From: Kitasatospora paranensis
GTDB taxonomy: Bacteria; Actinomycetota; Actinomycetes; Streptomycetales; Streptomycetaceae
Assembly (NCBI RefSeq): GCF_039544005.1
Contig: NZ_BAABKV010000001.1
Location: forward strand, 2,790,001-2,854,000
Direction: 5' to 3'
DNA length: 64,000 nucleotides
Shown: positions 8,772-17,110 of the stretch, in pieces
Numbering within the stretch: position 1 is the stretch's first letter
Layout of the letters: every line of letters begins with the position of its first letter
Made by a program: the position numbers and the translations under genes
The notes under the pieces: generated by a model
Databases searched by the model: none
What the model was told of the DNA's origin: nothing
What the model saw: the letters and a program-made list of their open reading frames with translations, nothing else

Positions 8772-8786
8772 CGGTCCGAGCCGGTA

Positions 8787-8816
8787 CGGGCCCGGATGGT
8801 TTCCCACCCGGGCCCG
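8787..8816. terminator. Hairpin between serine hydrolase and lipase genes
   Basis: CGGGCCCGG (8787-8795) pairs with CCGGGCCCG (8808-8816) around a 12-base loop. It lies between two convergent genes and probably serves both. Confidence 0.55.
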
Positions 8817-8820
8817 CACG

Positions 8821-8862
8821 GTCAGCCGTCAGCCGTCAGCCGTCAGCCGTCAGCCGTCAGCC
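8821..8862. repeat. Six tandem copies of the 7-mer GTCAGCC
   Basis: Exactly six perfect units in 42 bases. On the - strand the unit reads GGCTGAC, which contains TGA; because 7 is not a multiple of 3 the array carries stops in all three frames. The lipase stop codon (8857-8859) is in the last + strand unit, so the lipase reading frame ends inside the array. Confidence 0.9.
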
Positions 8863-9813
8863 GCAGAACACCGGTGTGGCGTGCGCCGGGTCGAGCGCGT
8901 TGACCACGTAGTGCAGCGCGGTCGGGTCGAACGCGATCAGCACGTGCTCGGCCAGGTCGATCGGGCAACTGTCCTGGATGGTCACGTTGGTGACGTTCGA
9001 CCCCGACAGCCGCTGGGTCCGGTACGGGGTCACCACCTCGTCCAGCGCGGTCATGATCACCGTGTACTGCACCCCGGGCACGGTGTCCGGGACGGAGGCC
9101 AGCTTCTGGTTGAACGCCGAGTTCACGACCTGGTCCCGGCAGCCCGGGCAGGAGGTGTAGATCAGCTCGGTGACCCGCGGCAGGTACGGCGCCAGGTTGG
9201 CGATGCCGTCCAGGGTGGTGCCGTGGTTGGACGGGGCGAGGCCGATGACCTTGCCCACCTTGGCCGCGCCACCGAGGAACTTCACGTAGTAGTTCGGCAG
9301 CATGCCGCCCTGCGAGTGGCCCACCAGGTCGACCTTGGCGGCACCGGTCGCCGAGCGCACCAGGTCGACGAAGCGGGAGAGTTGGGCCGCCGAGTCGGCC
9401 GCCGGGCCGAGCCCGCCGATCGGCAGCAGCAGGCCGCTGCCGGAGGAGGTGATGCCCGGCACCGTGCCGTAGTCGAGGGCGAAGACGCAGTAGCCCAGGG
9501 ACTTCAGCAACGGCGACAGGGTCAGCCAGTTCTCGTAGCGGTTGGCGAACGTGCCGTGGACGAGGACGACCGGATCGGGGTGGGCCGCCGAGGGGCGGCA
9601 GTTCCAGTCGTTGGCGCCCGGCGGGGAGGCGACCGAGTCACCGTCCGGCGCGGTCGAACTCGTGGCCGCGGCCGACTCGGCGGCGGGAACGGCGGCATGT
9701 GCGGGGGCGGTGCCGCCGGTCAGCAGGGCGGCCGCCAGGAACGCCGGGGTGAGCGTGCCGAACAGCCTGCGGAGCGGGAGTCTTGCGGAGAAGCGGAGAA
9801 GTGGGGTTCTCAA
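8857..9813 (-). CDS. Secreted triacylglycerol lipase/esterase (lipase class 2 type)
   Basis: Alpha/beta hydrolase exported by a Sec-type signal peptide (hydrophobic core PAFLAAALLTGGTAPAHA). Mature part: VVLVHGTFANRYENW (oxyanion region), the nucleophile elbow VDLVGHSQGGMLPNYYV, and later Asp/His candidates in TALDEVVTPYR and CPIDLAEHVLIAFD. Cys residues near DWNCR, SCPGC and VFCG suggest extracellular disulfides. I place the start at the TTG at 9813 because GGAGG (9820-9824) sits 6 bases before it; an in-frame ATG at 9864 would add a poorly fitting 17 residues. 318 residues, close to the EstA/LipA-type family. Divergent from a PucR/CdaR-type regulator with about 110 bases between, suggesting regulation by it. 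Confidence 0.88.
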   Translation of the reverse strand: MRTPLLRFSARLPLRRLFGTLTPAFLAAALLTGGTAPAHAAVPAAESAAATSSTAPDGDSVASPPGANDWNCRPSAAHPDPVVLVHGTFANRYENWLTLSPLLKSLGYCVFALDYGTVPGITSSGSGLLLPIGGLGPAADSAAQLSRFVDLVRSATGAAKVDLVGHSQGGMLPNYYVKFLGGAAKVGKVIGLAPSNHGTTLDGIANLAPYLPRVTELIYTSCPGCRDQVVNSAFNQKLASVPDTVPGVQYTVIMTALDEVVTPYRTQRLSGSNVTNVTIQDSCPIDLAEHVLIAFDPTALHYVVNALDPAHATPVFCG

Positions 9814-9924
9814 CTGTTGCCTCCACACCAGAAGTTTGTTACCAACAGGTAACCGGAGCTCCATGATGGGGGCGCCGTGCCGGGCCGACCCTTGGGCGTC
9901 CTCCAGACCTGGACGGTGATTTCT

Positions 9925-11193
9925 GTGAGCAGTCACAACGGCGCGGCGGTGTCGGAGAAGCTCTGGCGCATTCCGGTGATCGGCGGCGTCCCGGCCGACC
10001 AGCGGCTGCTGGCCACCGTCCCGGCCCTGGTCGACGCCGTCATCGCGGCTCTGCTGGACCGCGTCCCCACCTACCGGCGCCTCCCCCGCGAACAGGTCTT
10101 CGGCGAACTGACCCGGATCACCGAAGGCCGGATCCGCTCCTTCGCCCAGGCCGTCCGCACCGGAGAACCGGTGCCCGCGGCGGAGTTCGACGCCGTCCGG
10201 GACGCCGCCGCCCGCCGCGCCGAGGAGGGGCTGCCGCTCGACGCCGTCCTGCTCGCCCACCACCTCGGGCTGCAGATCTGCTGGGACCTCGTCGCGGGTC
10301 AGGCCCGCGAGGGCGACACCGCCGACCTGCTGACCCTGAATCGGCTGCTCCTCGACCACCTCCGCCAGGTCACCGCCGCGGCCGGCGCGGGCTACTTCGA
10401 GGAACGCCGCACCATGGCCGACGAGCACCACGCCGCCCGGCACGCCCTGCTCACCGCCCTGCTCGACGGCGGCCCCGCCGAGGAGGCCGCCGGCCGGGCC
10501 GGACTGCGGCTGCCGCCCTGCTACGCCGTGCTGGTCCTCGCCGTCCCCGAACACCCCGACGAACGGGCGGACGGGGTGGACCGCACCGTCGCGGGACACC
10601 GCAAACTGCGCCGCCTGCGCGCCGAACTCGACCACCACACAAGGCAGTCGGCGCTCTCCCTGCTGTCCGCCGACGGCGGCCCGGTGCTCGTCCCGCTGGA
10701 GTGCGGACCCGGCGAGGTCCCCACCGCCGACTGGGACCGGATCGCCGAGGCCCTCGCCCGCGCCGCCCACGCGGCGGGGGTGCCCGTTCTCGCCGGGGCG
10801 GCCGCCGCCGAACCGCGCGGGGTCGCCGCGGCGGCCGCTCTCGCCCGTGAACTCCTCGACGTCGCCCAGGCATTCGACCGCCCGGCCGGGCTGCACCGGC
10901 TGGACGACCTGCTCCTGGAGTACCAGCTCACCCGGCCCAGCCAGGCCAGACCCCGGCTCGCCTCACTGATCGAGCCCCTGGCACCCGGCGGCGAACTGCT
11001 CACCACCCTGCGCACCCACCTGGCCGGCGGCCTCAACCGCCGCCACACCGCCCGCGCCCTCCACCTGCACCCCAACACCGTCGACTACCGGCTGCGCCGC
11101 ATCGCCGCCCTCACCGGCCTCGACCCGGCCCGCCCCGCCGACCTGCTGCGGATCACCGCGGCCATCGCGGCCCACGACGCCGAACGGGCCTGA
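9925..11193 (+). CDS. PucR/CdaR-type transcriptional regulator
   Basis: 422 residues from GTG 9925 (an in-frame GTG at 9916 is possible). The N-terminal half is a helical sensor-like domain (LLATVPALVDAVIAALLDRV, VLLAHHLGLQICWDLVAGQA). The middle has a GGDEF-like fold remnant typical of CdaR. The C-terminus has the PucR-type helix-turn-helix: LRTHLAGGLNRRHTARALHL then HPNTVDYRLRRIAALTGLDP. It probably activates transcription. The secreted lipase gene is divergent and close, so it is the likely target; the effector is unknown. Confidence 0.85.
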   Translation: MSSHNGAAVSEKLWRIPVIGGVPADQRLLATVPALVDAVIAALLDRVPTYRRLPREQVFGELTRITEGRIRSFAQAVRTGEPVPAAEFDAVRDAAARRAEEGLPLDAVLLAHHLGLQICWDLVAGQAREGDTADLLTLNRLLLDHLRQVTAAAGAGYFEERRTMADEHHAARHALLTALLDGGPAEEAAGRAGLRLPPCYAVLVLAVPEHPDERADGVDRTVAGHRKLRRLRAELDHHTRQSALSLLSADGGPVLVPLECGPGEVPTADWDRIAEALARAAHAAGVPVLAGAAAAEPRGVAAAAALARELLDVAQAFDRPAGLHRLDDLLLEYQLTRPSQARPRLASLIEPLAPGGELLTTLRTHLAGGLNRRHTARALHLHPNTVDYRLRRIAALTGLDPARPADLLRITAAIAAHDAERA

Positions 11194-11242
11194 ACCACGG
11201 CGATCGACCCACCGCCCCGCGCCCCGTCCCGATGCCCGCCGC

Positions 11243-12592
11243 TCAGCGGTCGCGGGCGTCCACGATGCGGCGGATCTTGCCGACCGAGCGCTCGATCGTC
11301 TCCGGTGGGACGATCTCGACGGTGACGCTCACCCCGACGCCGTCCTTCACTCCGGTGGCGATCAGGGCCGCCGCGGCCGTGCGCTGCTCGGGAGTGGCGT
11401 CGGGACGGCACTCCACCCGGACGGCCATGTGGTCCATCCGTCCGCGCCGGGTCAGTTCGAGCTGGAAGTGCGGCGCGACCGCGGGGGTGCGCAGCACGAT
11501 CTCCTCGATCTGGGTGGGGAAGACGTTGACCCCGCGCAGGATGATCATGTCGTCGCTGCGTCCGGTGACCTTCTCCATCCGCCGGAAGGCCGGGCGGGCG
11601 GTGCCGGGCAGCAGCCGGGTCAGGTCGCGGGTGCGGTAGCGAATGATCGGCAGCGCCTCCTTGGTGAGCGAGGTGAAGACCAGCTCGCCGCTCTCCCCGT
11701 CGGGCAGGCTCTCGTCCGAGAACGGGTCGACGACCTCCGGGTAGAAGTGGTCCTCCCAGATGTGCAGGCCGTCCTTGGTCTCGACGCACTCGGCGGAGAC
11801 CCCGGGGCCGATCACCTCGGACAGGCCGTAGATGTCGACCGCGTGGAGGTCGAGGCGTTCCTCGATCTCGCGGCGCATCTCCTCCGTCCAGGGCTCGGCA
11901 CCGAAGATCCCGATCCGCAGCGAGGTGCTGCGCGGGTCGACGCCTTGGCGCTCGAACTCGTCGAGCAGGGTGAGCATGTACGAGGGGGTGACCATGATGA
12001 TCTCGGGCCGGAAGTCCTGGATGATCTGGACCTGGCGGGCCGTCATGCCTCCGGAGGCGGGGATCACCGTGCAGCCGGCCCGTTCGGCGCCGTAGTGCGC
12101 GCCGAGCCCGCCGGTGAACAGCCCGTAGCCGTAACTGATGTGGACCTTGTGGCCGGGGCGGCCGCCGGCGGCGCGGATGGAGCGGGCGACCACGTCGGCC
12201 CACATCGCGAGGTCGTTCTCGGTGTAACCCACCACGGTGGGACGGCCGGTGGTGCCGCTGGAGGCGTGCACGCGGCGGACGTCGGCCATCGGCACGGCGA
12301 ACATCCCGAACGGGTAGTTGTCGCGCAGGTCCGCCTTGGTGGTGAACGGGAAGCGCACCAGGTCGGCGAGCGAGCGGCAGTCCTCCGGCCGGACGCCGGC
12401 CGCGTCGAAGGAGCGGCGGTAGAACTCGACGTTCGCATAGGCGTGCCGCAGCGTGTGCTGGAGCCGCCGCAGCTGGAGGTCGGCGAGCTCGCGACGCTCC
12501 AGGCGCTCGCCCGCGTCCCGGAGGTCCGCGGGCAGCGGCTCGCCGAGCCGGGCCGGCCCTCGCGTCCCGTCCGCCGTGCCGTTGCCGCTCAT
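11243..12592 (-). CDS. paaK: Phenylacetate-CoA ligase
   Basis: Activates phenylacetate to phenylacetyl-CoA with ATP, the first step of aerobic phenylacetate breakdown. Adenylate-forming motifs are clear: HASSGTTGRPTVVGYTENDL (ATP-binding P-loop), FGAEPWTEEMR, DIYGLSEVIGPGV, and the C-terminal GRSDDMIILRGVNVFPTQIE hinge plus a last lysine region SVGKIRRIVDA. Length 449 residues, normal for PaaK. ATG 12592 is preferred to the ATG at 12631: GGGAGG lies 4 bases before it and the longer start would sit inside an operator. No other paa genes are in the window, so it may serve aromatic acid activation in a stand-alone way. Confidence 0.93.
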   Translation of the reverse strand: MSGNGTADGTRGPARLGEPLPADLRDAGERLERRELADLQLRRLQHTLRHAYANVEFYRRSFDAAGVRPEDCRSLADLVRFPFTTKADLRDNYPFGMFAVPMADVRRVHASSGTTGRPTVVGYTENDLAMWADVVARSIRAAGGRPGHKVHISYGYGLFTGGLGAHYGAERAGCTVIPASGGMTARQVQIIQDFRPEIIMVTPSYMLTLLDEFERQGVDPRSTSLRIGIFGAEPWTEEMRREIEERLDLHAVDIYGLSEVIGPGVSAECVETKDGLHIWEDHFYPEVVDPFSDESLPDGESGELVFTSLTKEALPIIRYRTRDLTRLLPGTARPAFRRMEKVTGRSDDMIILRGVNVFPTQIEEIVLRTPAVAPHFQLELTRRGRMDHMAVRVECRPDATPEQRTAAAALIATGVKDGVGVSVTVEIVPPETIERSVGKIRRIVDARDR

Positions 12593-12617
12593 CACGCCTC
12601 CCGACCATCCGCCGACC

Positions 12618-12629
12618 GACCGTTCGGTC
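12618..12629. promoter_or_regulatory. TetR-type operator GACCG-TT-CGGTC before paaK
   Basis: A perfect 5-base inverted repeat around a 2-base centre, extended by a further GACC on one side. It lies 26 bases before the paaK ATG. Inverted ACCGNNCGGT-type sites are typical of TetR-family repressors such as PaaR. The regulator itself is not adjacent. Confidence 0.5.
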
Positions 12630-12869
12630 ACTGCCTGGGGGATCCAGTAATCCAGGCCCTGACCAGCCTGTCAAGGGTCGCGGCCGCCCGGCGCCGGGGC
12701 TGCCGCCACCGCCCCCGCACCCGGTACGACGCCCCGAGGGCGAGGGCGTCACCGGACCGGCGGACCGCTCTACCACGCCGGCGGCCGTCGCGCCCGAAAT
12801 GCCGCATACCGCCGCGCCCCGGGCCGCCGGACGCTAGCCTCGTTTCCCGTACGGAGCGGCCGACGGCGT

Positions 12870-14066
12870 GTGGGGTGGCAGGACGTGGCGCGTGAGTTGG
12901 CGGCGTTCCGCCGCATGGAACGTCACCTGAGCGGCAGCGCGGACCGGGCCGATTTCCTGGTCGACCTCTCCAACATCGTCCGCGAGACCGGACTCGGCGG
13001 CGGCGCGCCGAGGGCGCTCGAACGGCTGCGGCTCGTCCTCGCCGCGCTGCGCGCATCCACCGGCGACCCGGAGGTCACCGTCCACGCCATCGCCGACAAC
13101 AGCCTGCTGGACCCGCGGTACGACCAGGACTTCTCCGACCCCGCGGAGGCGGAGCTGCTGCGCAGCTGGCGCGGCAGCGGGCTGATCGCCGCCATCGGCA
13201 AGGCGGACCCGGACCTGCTCGACCACGCGAAGGTCCTCGGCACCCCGGTCATCAGCAGCGACTTCTTCAAGGGCCACCGCGGGGAGCATCCGTGGATCCA
13301 GGGCGACCGGGACCACTTCCTCAAACCCGAACGCCCCACCCCGGACGGTCCGGTCCGGCTCGTCCGCCGCGACATGCGGGTCTTCGCCGACCGGGAGGTC
13401 TCACGGGAGGGCGAGCGCGACGACCTCAAGGCCCGCAACCTGGTGGACTTCCACGGACGGCCCCGCGCGGACGTCCTCGAACGCTCCTGGCGCTGCCCGC
13501 GGACACCGTGCAACCCCAGCCCCGCGATCCGTGGCGGCCGGGTGGTCTGCCGCGCCCACGGCACCCTGCTCGCCGAGGGCGGACCGCGCCGGCCGCGGGT
13601 CCAGCTCAAGATCCTGGTTGACGGCGTGTGCCGGGCCTGGGAGAACCTGGCCGAGGACGGGAGCCGGGAGTTCGCCCTCGGCCGCGGCCACCTCGCACGG
13701 ATCGACAGCCGGCACCTCGCCGAGGACCGCCGGCTGCGGATCAGCCGGCAGCACCTGCTGATCGTCGCCCACCGCGGCACCCTCAAGATCCTGGACACCA
13801 GCACGGCGCTCAGCCAGATCCGCACCCTGCGGCCCGGCGGTGTCCCCACCCCGTGGCAACGGCTCCGGCACAGCGACGAGGAGTCCGCGGGCACGCCCCG
13901 CGAGCGGCTGTTCGGACCGTTCGGCCCCGACGACGAGATCGAACTCGTCCCGGGCGTCGTACTGCGCCGCAGCGGCCAGCGCTGGCCGGGGGAACGGCCC
14001 GGGGGCGTCCGCGCCAAACCACCCCGACGGCCGCCGGACGGCGACGAGTTGACGCGGATCGGCTGA
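12870..14066 (+). CDS. Regnase-like NYN ribonuclease fused to an FHA domain
   Basis: 398 residues from GTG 12870. Residues about 28-160 fit the NYN/Zc3h12a (Regnase) RNase fold: FLVDLSNIVRETGL, VTVHAIADNSLLDPRYDQDF, AIGKADPDLLDHAKVLGTPV and ISSDFFKGHRGEHPWIQG, with acids at the expected strand ends. A central Cys/His cluster (WRCPRTPCNPS...VVCRAHG) may bind zinc. Residues about 265-340 look like an FHA domain: EFALGRGHLARIDSR, RLRISRQHLLIV, LKILDTSTALS, which binds phosphothreonine. No signal or membrane segment. The kinase gene follows after 64 bases in the same direction. Inference: an RNase controlled by kinase-dependent phosphopeptide binding. The domain calls are from motif reading only. 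Confidence 0.7.
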   Translation: MGWQDVARELAAFRRMERHLSGSADRADFLVDLSNIVRETGLGGGAPRALERLRLVLAALRASTGDPEVTVHAIADNSLLDPRYDQDFSDPAEAELLRSWRGSGLIAAIGKADPDLLDHAKVLGTPVISSDFFKGHRGEHPWIQGDRDHFLKPERPTPDGPVRLVRRDMRVFADREVSREGERDDLKARNLVDFHGRPRADVLERSWRCPRTPCNPSPAIRGGRVVCRAHGTLLAEGGPRRPRVQLKILVDGVCRAWENLAEDGSREFALGRGHLARIDSRHLAEDRRLRISRQHLLIVAHRGTLKILDTSTALSQIRTLRPGGVPTPWQRLRHSDEESAGTPRERLFGPFGPDDEIELVPGVVLRRSGQRWPGERPGGVRAKPPRRPPDGDELTRIG

Positions 14067-14130
14067 CCCGGGCGGACTTCCGCCGACGGGGGCGGGCACC
14101 ACGACGGGTGCGGACACGGAAGGGGGTCAG

Positions 14131-16911
14131 GTGGAGCCGCTGCGGGAGGACGACCCCGAACTCATCGGCCCCTACCGGCTGTTCGCCCTGCTGGGCCGGG
14201 GCGGCTGGGGGAACGTCTACTTCGCCCGACCCGAGTACGGCCGTGCGGTGGCACTCAAGACGATCCGGCCCGACCGCCTGGAGGAGGACCCGGAGCGGTT
14301 CCGCAGCCGGTTCGCCCGGGAGGTCGAGGCGGCCAGGGTGGTCGGCTCCGCCTGCACCGCGGAGGTCGTCGACGCCGACACCCGGGCCGCCGAACCCTGG
14401 TTCGCCGCCCGCTACATCCCCGGGGTGGACCTGGCCACGGCGCTCGACCTGCACGGCGGTCCGCTGCCGCGGAGGACCTGGCGGGTGCTGGCCGCCGGGC
14501 TGGTCGACGCACTGCGCAGCATCCACGCCGCCGGGCTGGTGCACCGCGACCTGAAGCTCGCCAACATCCTGCTCGCCGCCACCGGCCCGGCCGTGATCGA
14601 CTTCGGCATCGCCCGGCAGCTCTCGCCGGACGCCGGCACCACCCTGACCGCCACCGGGTTCGCACCGCGGACCCTCACCTTCGCCTCGCCCGAGCAGCTC
14701 CGCGACGAGCGGGTCGGACCGGCCGGGGACGTCTTCGCGCTGGGCCTCGTCCTCGCGTACGCGGCCCTCGCCCGCCACCCCTTCGGCCCGGGCTCGGCGA
14801 CCCAGATCGGCGTCGGCATCCTCCAGGGCCGCCCCCGGCTCGACGGGCTGCCGCCCGACATCGCCAAGGTCGTCCGCGCCTGCCTGGAGCCGCAGACCCG
14901 GAACCGTCCCGGCCTCGACGAGCTCTCCGCGCTGCTGCCCGCCGACGGGTCGCCGAAGGGGCACGAGTGGCTGTCCCCGGAGCTGCGGGGCGCCGTCGAC
15001 GAGCGCGCCGGGACGGCCCTCGACCTCGCCGAACCCATCCGGCCCCGCCGGGGCGCGCCCGCCCGCCCCGCGCCCGCCCGGGTACCGACGACCGGGCCGC
15101 CGGCGGACCGCCGGTCCGACCGCACCAGCGCCTCGCCCGCCCCGGCCCGGGAGGGGGCGACCACCCTGCCGCCGGTCGCAGCGCCACCCCGGGCCGTGCC
15201 CGGGGCAGCGCCACCGACGGCGGACCGCCCGGCCCCGGCCAGGCCGGCCGCGGCCAAGCCGACCGGGCCCGGTGCGAAGTTCCGGGCGGAGGCCGATGCC
15301 GGGGACTCGGAGGCCATGCGACGGCTCGCGGCCGCCCACCAGCAGGCGGGCGACCGTCCGTCGGCCCTGCACTGGTACCTGCGCTCTGCCGAGGCCGGCA
15401 ACGCCACCGGTGCGCGCGAGGCCGCTCATCTGATCGAGAAGCACTTCCCGGAGCAGCAGCGCCAGGTGCCGGCACTGTACCGGCGGGCCGCCGAGGCCGG
15501 GGACCTGCATGCCGCGATGCGGCTCGGCGAACTGCTGGAACAGGAACCCGGCGGGCTGGAGGAGGCCCTGCCGTGGTTCGAGCGGGCGGCCGTCCACAAC
15601 TACGGGAAGTCCCGGGCGGCGGTACTGCGGGTCCGGTCCGCGGTGTCGCTGGCCGCGGTGCCCGCCGCCGAGCGCGCCGTACTGCGCGAGCACCGGGCCG
15701 CCGCCCTGGAGGGACAGATCGACGCCATCCTGGCGCTGGGGAACTGGTACCAGAAGGAGAAGCGCCCCCAGGACGCCCTGCTCTGGTACTGGCGGGCCGC
15801 GGAGGCGGGCCACCCGCACAGCATGCTGCTCACCGGCCAGCTCCTGGCCAAGGACCCGCAGCGGCAGGCCGAGGCGCTGGACTGGTACCACCGGTCGGCG
15901 GCGGCCGGGAACACCGAGGCCCTGTACTGGCTCGGGCAGCGCCTGCGCGCGGAGGGCCGCCGGCCTGAGGCGCTCGCCCGCCTCCGCCAGGCCGCCGAGA
16001 AGGACCACGCCCCGTCCGCGTTCGCCGTGGCCGAACTCGTGGAGCAGAACGGGCAGGAGGACCGCGCCCGGGAGTGGTACGAGCGGGCCGCCGCCAAGGG
16101 ACACCCCGGGGCGGCGCAGGAGGCCGAACGGATCCGCGCCGCCCTCGCGTGGAGGGCAACCGGTCCGAAGGCGACGAAGACCGCCACGCCCAAGCCCGCG
16201 GCCGCCCCGGCCGCTGCCAAGCCCGCGACCCCGAAGCCCGCGACCCCGAAGCCCGCGACCTCGAAATCCGCCGCCAAGAAGGCGAAGCGCCCCGTCGCGG
16301 ACCTGGTGGCCGCCGCCCGCACCGAGGCAAGGGCGCACGAGCAGGCCGGCCGGCTGGAGGACGCCGTGCGCTGCTACACCCAGGCCGAGCAGCTGTCCGA
16401 CCAGGCCTCGAAGTGGGACGTCGCCCGGTTGTGCCTGCGGCTCCGCGACCGGGCGTCCGACACCGAGGAGCAGCGCCGGCTCAGGAAGCGGGCGCTGCGG
16501 CGCTACCGGGAACTCGCCGCTACCGGCGACGTCCGGGCCATGCAGGCCCTGGTCGAGCACGGCGCCCACGACGCCAACCACTGGCAGGTCCAGGCGGCCG
16601 AGGCGGGGAGTACCAAGGCCATGCGGGCGGTGGCCAGGGTGCGGCTGGACAGGGGCGGTGAGGACAACGTCCGGGCCGCCCTGGTCTGGCTGCACCGGGC
16701 CGGGCAGGCGGGCAGTGCGGCGGCCGCGATGGACGGCGCAAGGATCCACGAACAGCGCGGCGCCCACCGGGACGCCCTCGACTGGTACCGCTGGGCCGTG
16801 GCCAACGGCGACAAGAGCGCCGCCCAGCACGTCACCCGCCTGGAAACGGCCCACCCCGGCGTCGCCCTCTGGCAGCGCGTCTCCGACCGCCTGCGCCGCA
16901 CCTGGGGTTGA
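14131..16911 (+). CDS. Ser/Thr protein kinase with Sel1/TPR-type repeats
   Basis: 926 residues, GTG start after an AGGGGG-type ribosome binding site. The N-terminal kinase domain (about residues 10-270) has the glycine loop LLGRGGWGNVYFA, the ATP lysine at 43 (VALKTI), HRDLKLAN at 138 and DFGIAR at 157, so it should be active. A Pro/Ala-rich linker follows (about 300-375). The rest holds Sel1-like repeats, each close to AxxWYxRAAEAGhxxAxxxLG, e.g. ALHWYLRSAEAGNATGAREA and ALLWYWRAAEAGHPHSMLL. A Lys/Pro/Ala repeat (KPATPKPATPKPATSK) splits the repeats in two. There is no transmembrane segment, unlike PknB-type kinases. The partner is the NYN-FHA gene upstream; the FHA domain may read its phosphorylation. 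Confidence 0.88.
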   Translation: MEPLREDDPELIGPYRLFALLGRGGWGNVYFARPEYGRAVALKTIRPDRLEEDPERFRSRFAREVEAARVVGSACTAEVVDADTRAAEPWFAARYIPGVDLATALDLHGGPLPRRTWRVLAAGLVDALRSIHAAGLVHRDLKLANILLAATGPAVIDFGIARQLSPDAGTTLTATGFAPRTLTFASPEQLRDERVGPAGDVFALGLVLAYAALARHPFGPGSATQIGVGILQGRPRLDGLPPDIAKVVRACLEPQTRNRPGLDELSALLPADGSPKGHEWLSPELRGAVDERAGTALDLAEPIRPRRGAPARPAPARVPTTGPPADRRSDRTSASPAPAREGATTLPPVAAPPRAVPGAAPPTADRPAPARPAAAKPTGPGAKFRAEADAGDSEAMRRLAAAHQQAGDRPSALHWYLRSAEAGNATGAREAAHLIEKHFPEQQRQVPALYRRAAEAGDLHAAMRLGELLEQEPGGLEEALPWFERAAVHNYGKSRAAVLRVRSAVSLAAVPAAERAVLREHRAAALEGQIDAILALGNWYQKEKRPQDALLWYWRAAEAGHPHSMLLTGQLLAKDPQRQAEALDWYHRSAAAGNTEALYWLGQRLRAEGRRPEALARLRQAAEKDHAPSAFAVAELVEQNGQEDRAREWYERAAAKGHPGAAQEAERIRAALAWRATGPKATKTATPKPAAAPAAAKPATPKPATPKPATSKSAAKKAKRPVADLVAAARTEARAHEQAGRLEDAVRCYTQAEQLSDQASKWDVARLCLRLRDRASDTEEQRRLRKRALRRYRELAATGDVRAMQALVEHGAHDANHWQVQAAEAGSTKAMRAVARVRLDRGGEDNVRAALVWLHRAGQAGSAAAAMDGARIHEQRGAHRDALDWYRWAVANGDKSAAQHVTRLETAHPGVALWQRVSDRLRRTWG

Positions 16912-17110
16912 CCGGAAGTCCCGGCGACCATTAGTGCCGCCAGGCCCGCCCGCGACGTGCCCCACGGGCCGCAGGCAGACGCGGCGGCCCGGAGGGGCGG
17001 TTCGCCCCGCCGCACCCTCCGTACCGACACAAACCACTGTTGCGCCGCACGGTGCGTGCCCTAGGTTGTCGACGATCATGAAAGATCATCCAGCCGAGAA
17101 GGAGCAGCCG

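Noticed and set aside
8821-8862. CRISPR-like repeat array
   Set aside because: Units are only 7 bases long, have no spacers and no cas genes are near.
13810-17079. A 1089-residue open frame antisense to the NYN-FHA and kinase genes
   Set aside because: It is Gly/Arg/Val-rich, without domain motifs or a ribosome binding site, and mirrors the codon bias of the two real genes on the other strand.
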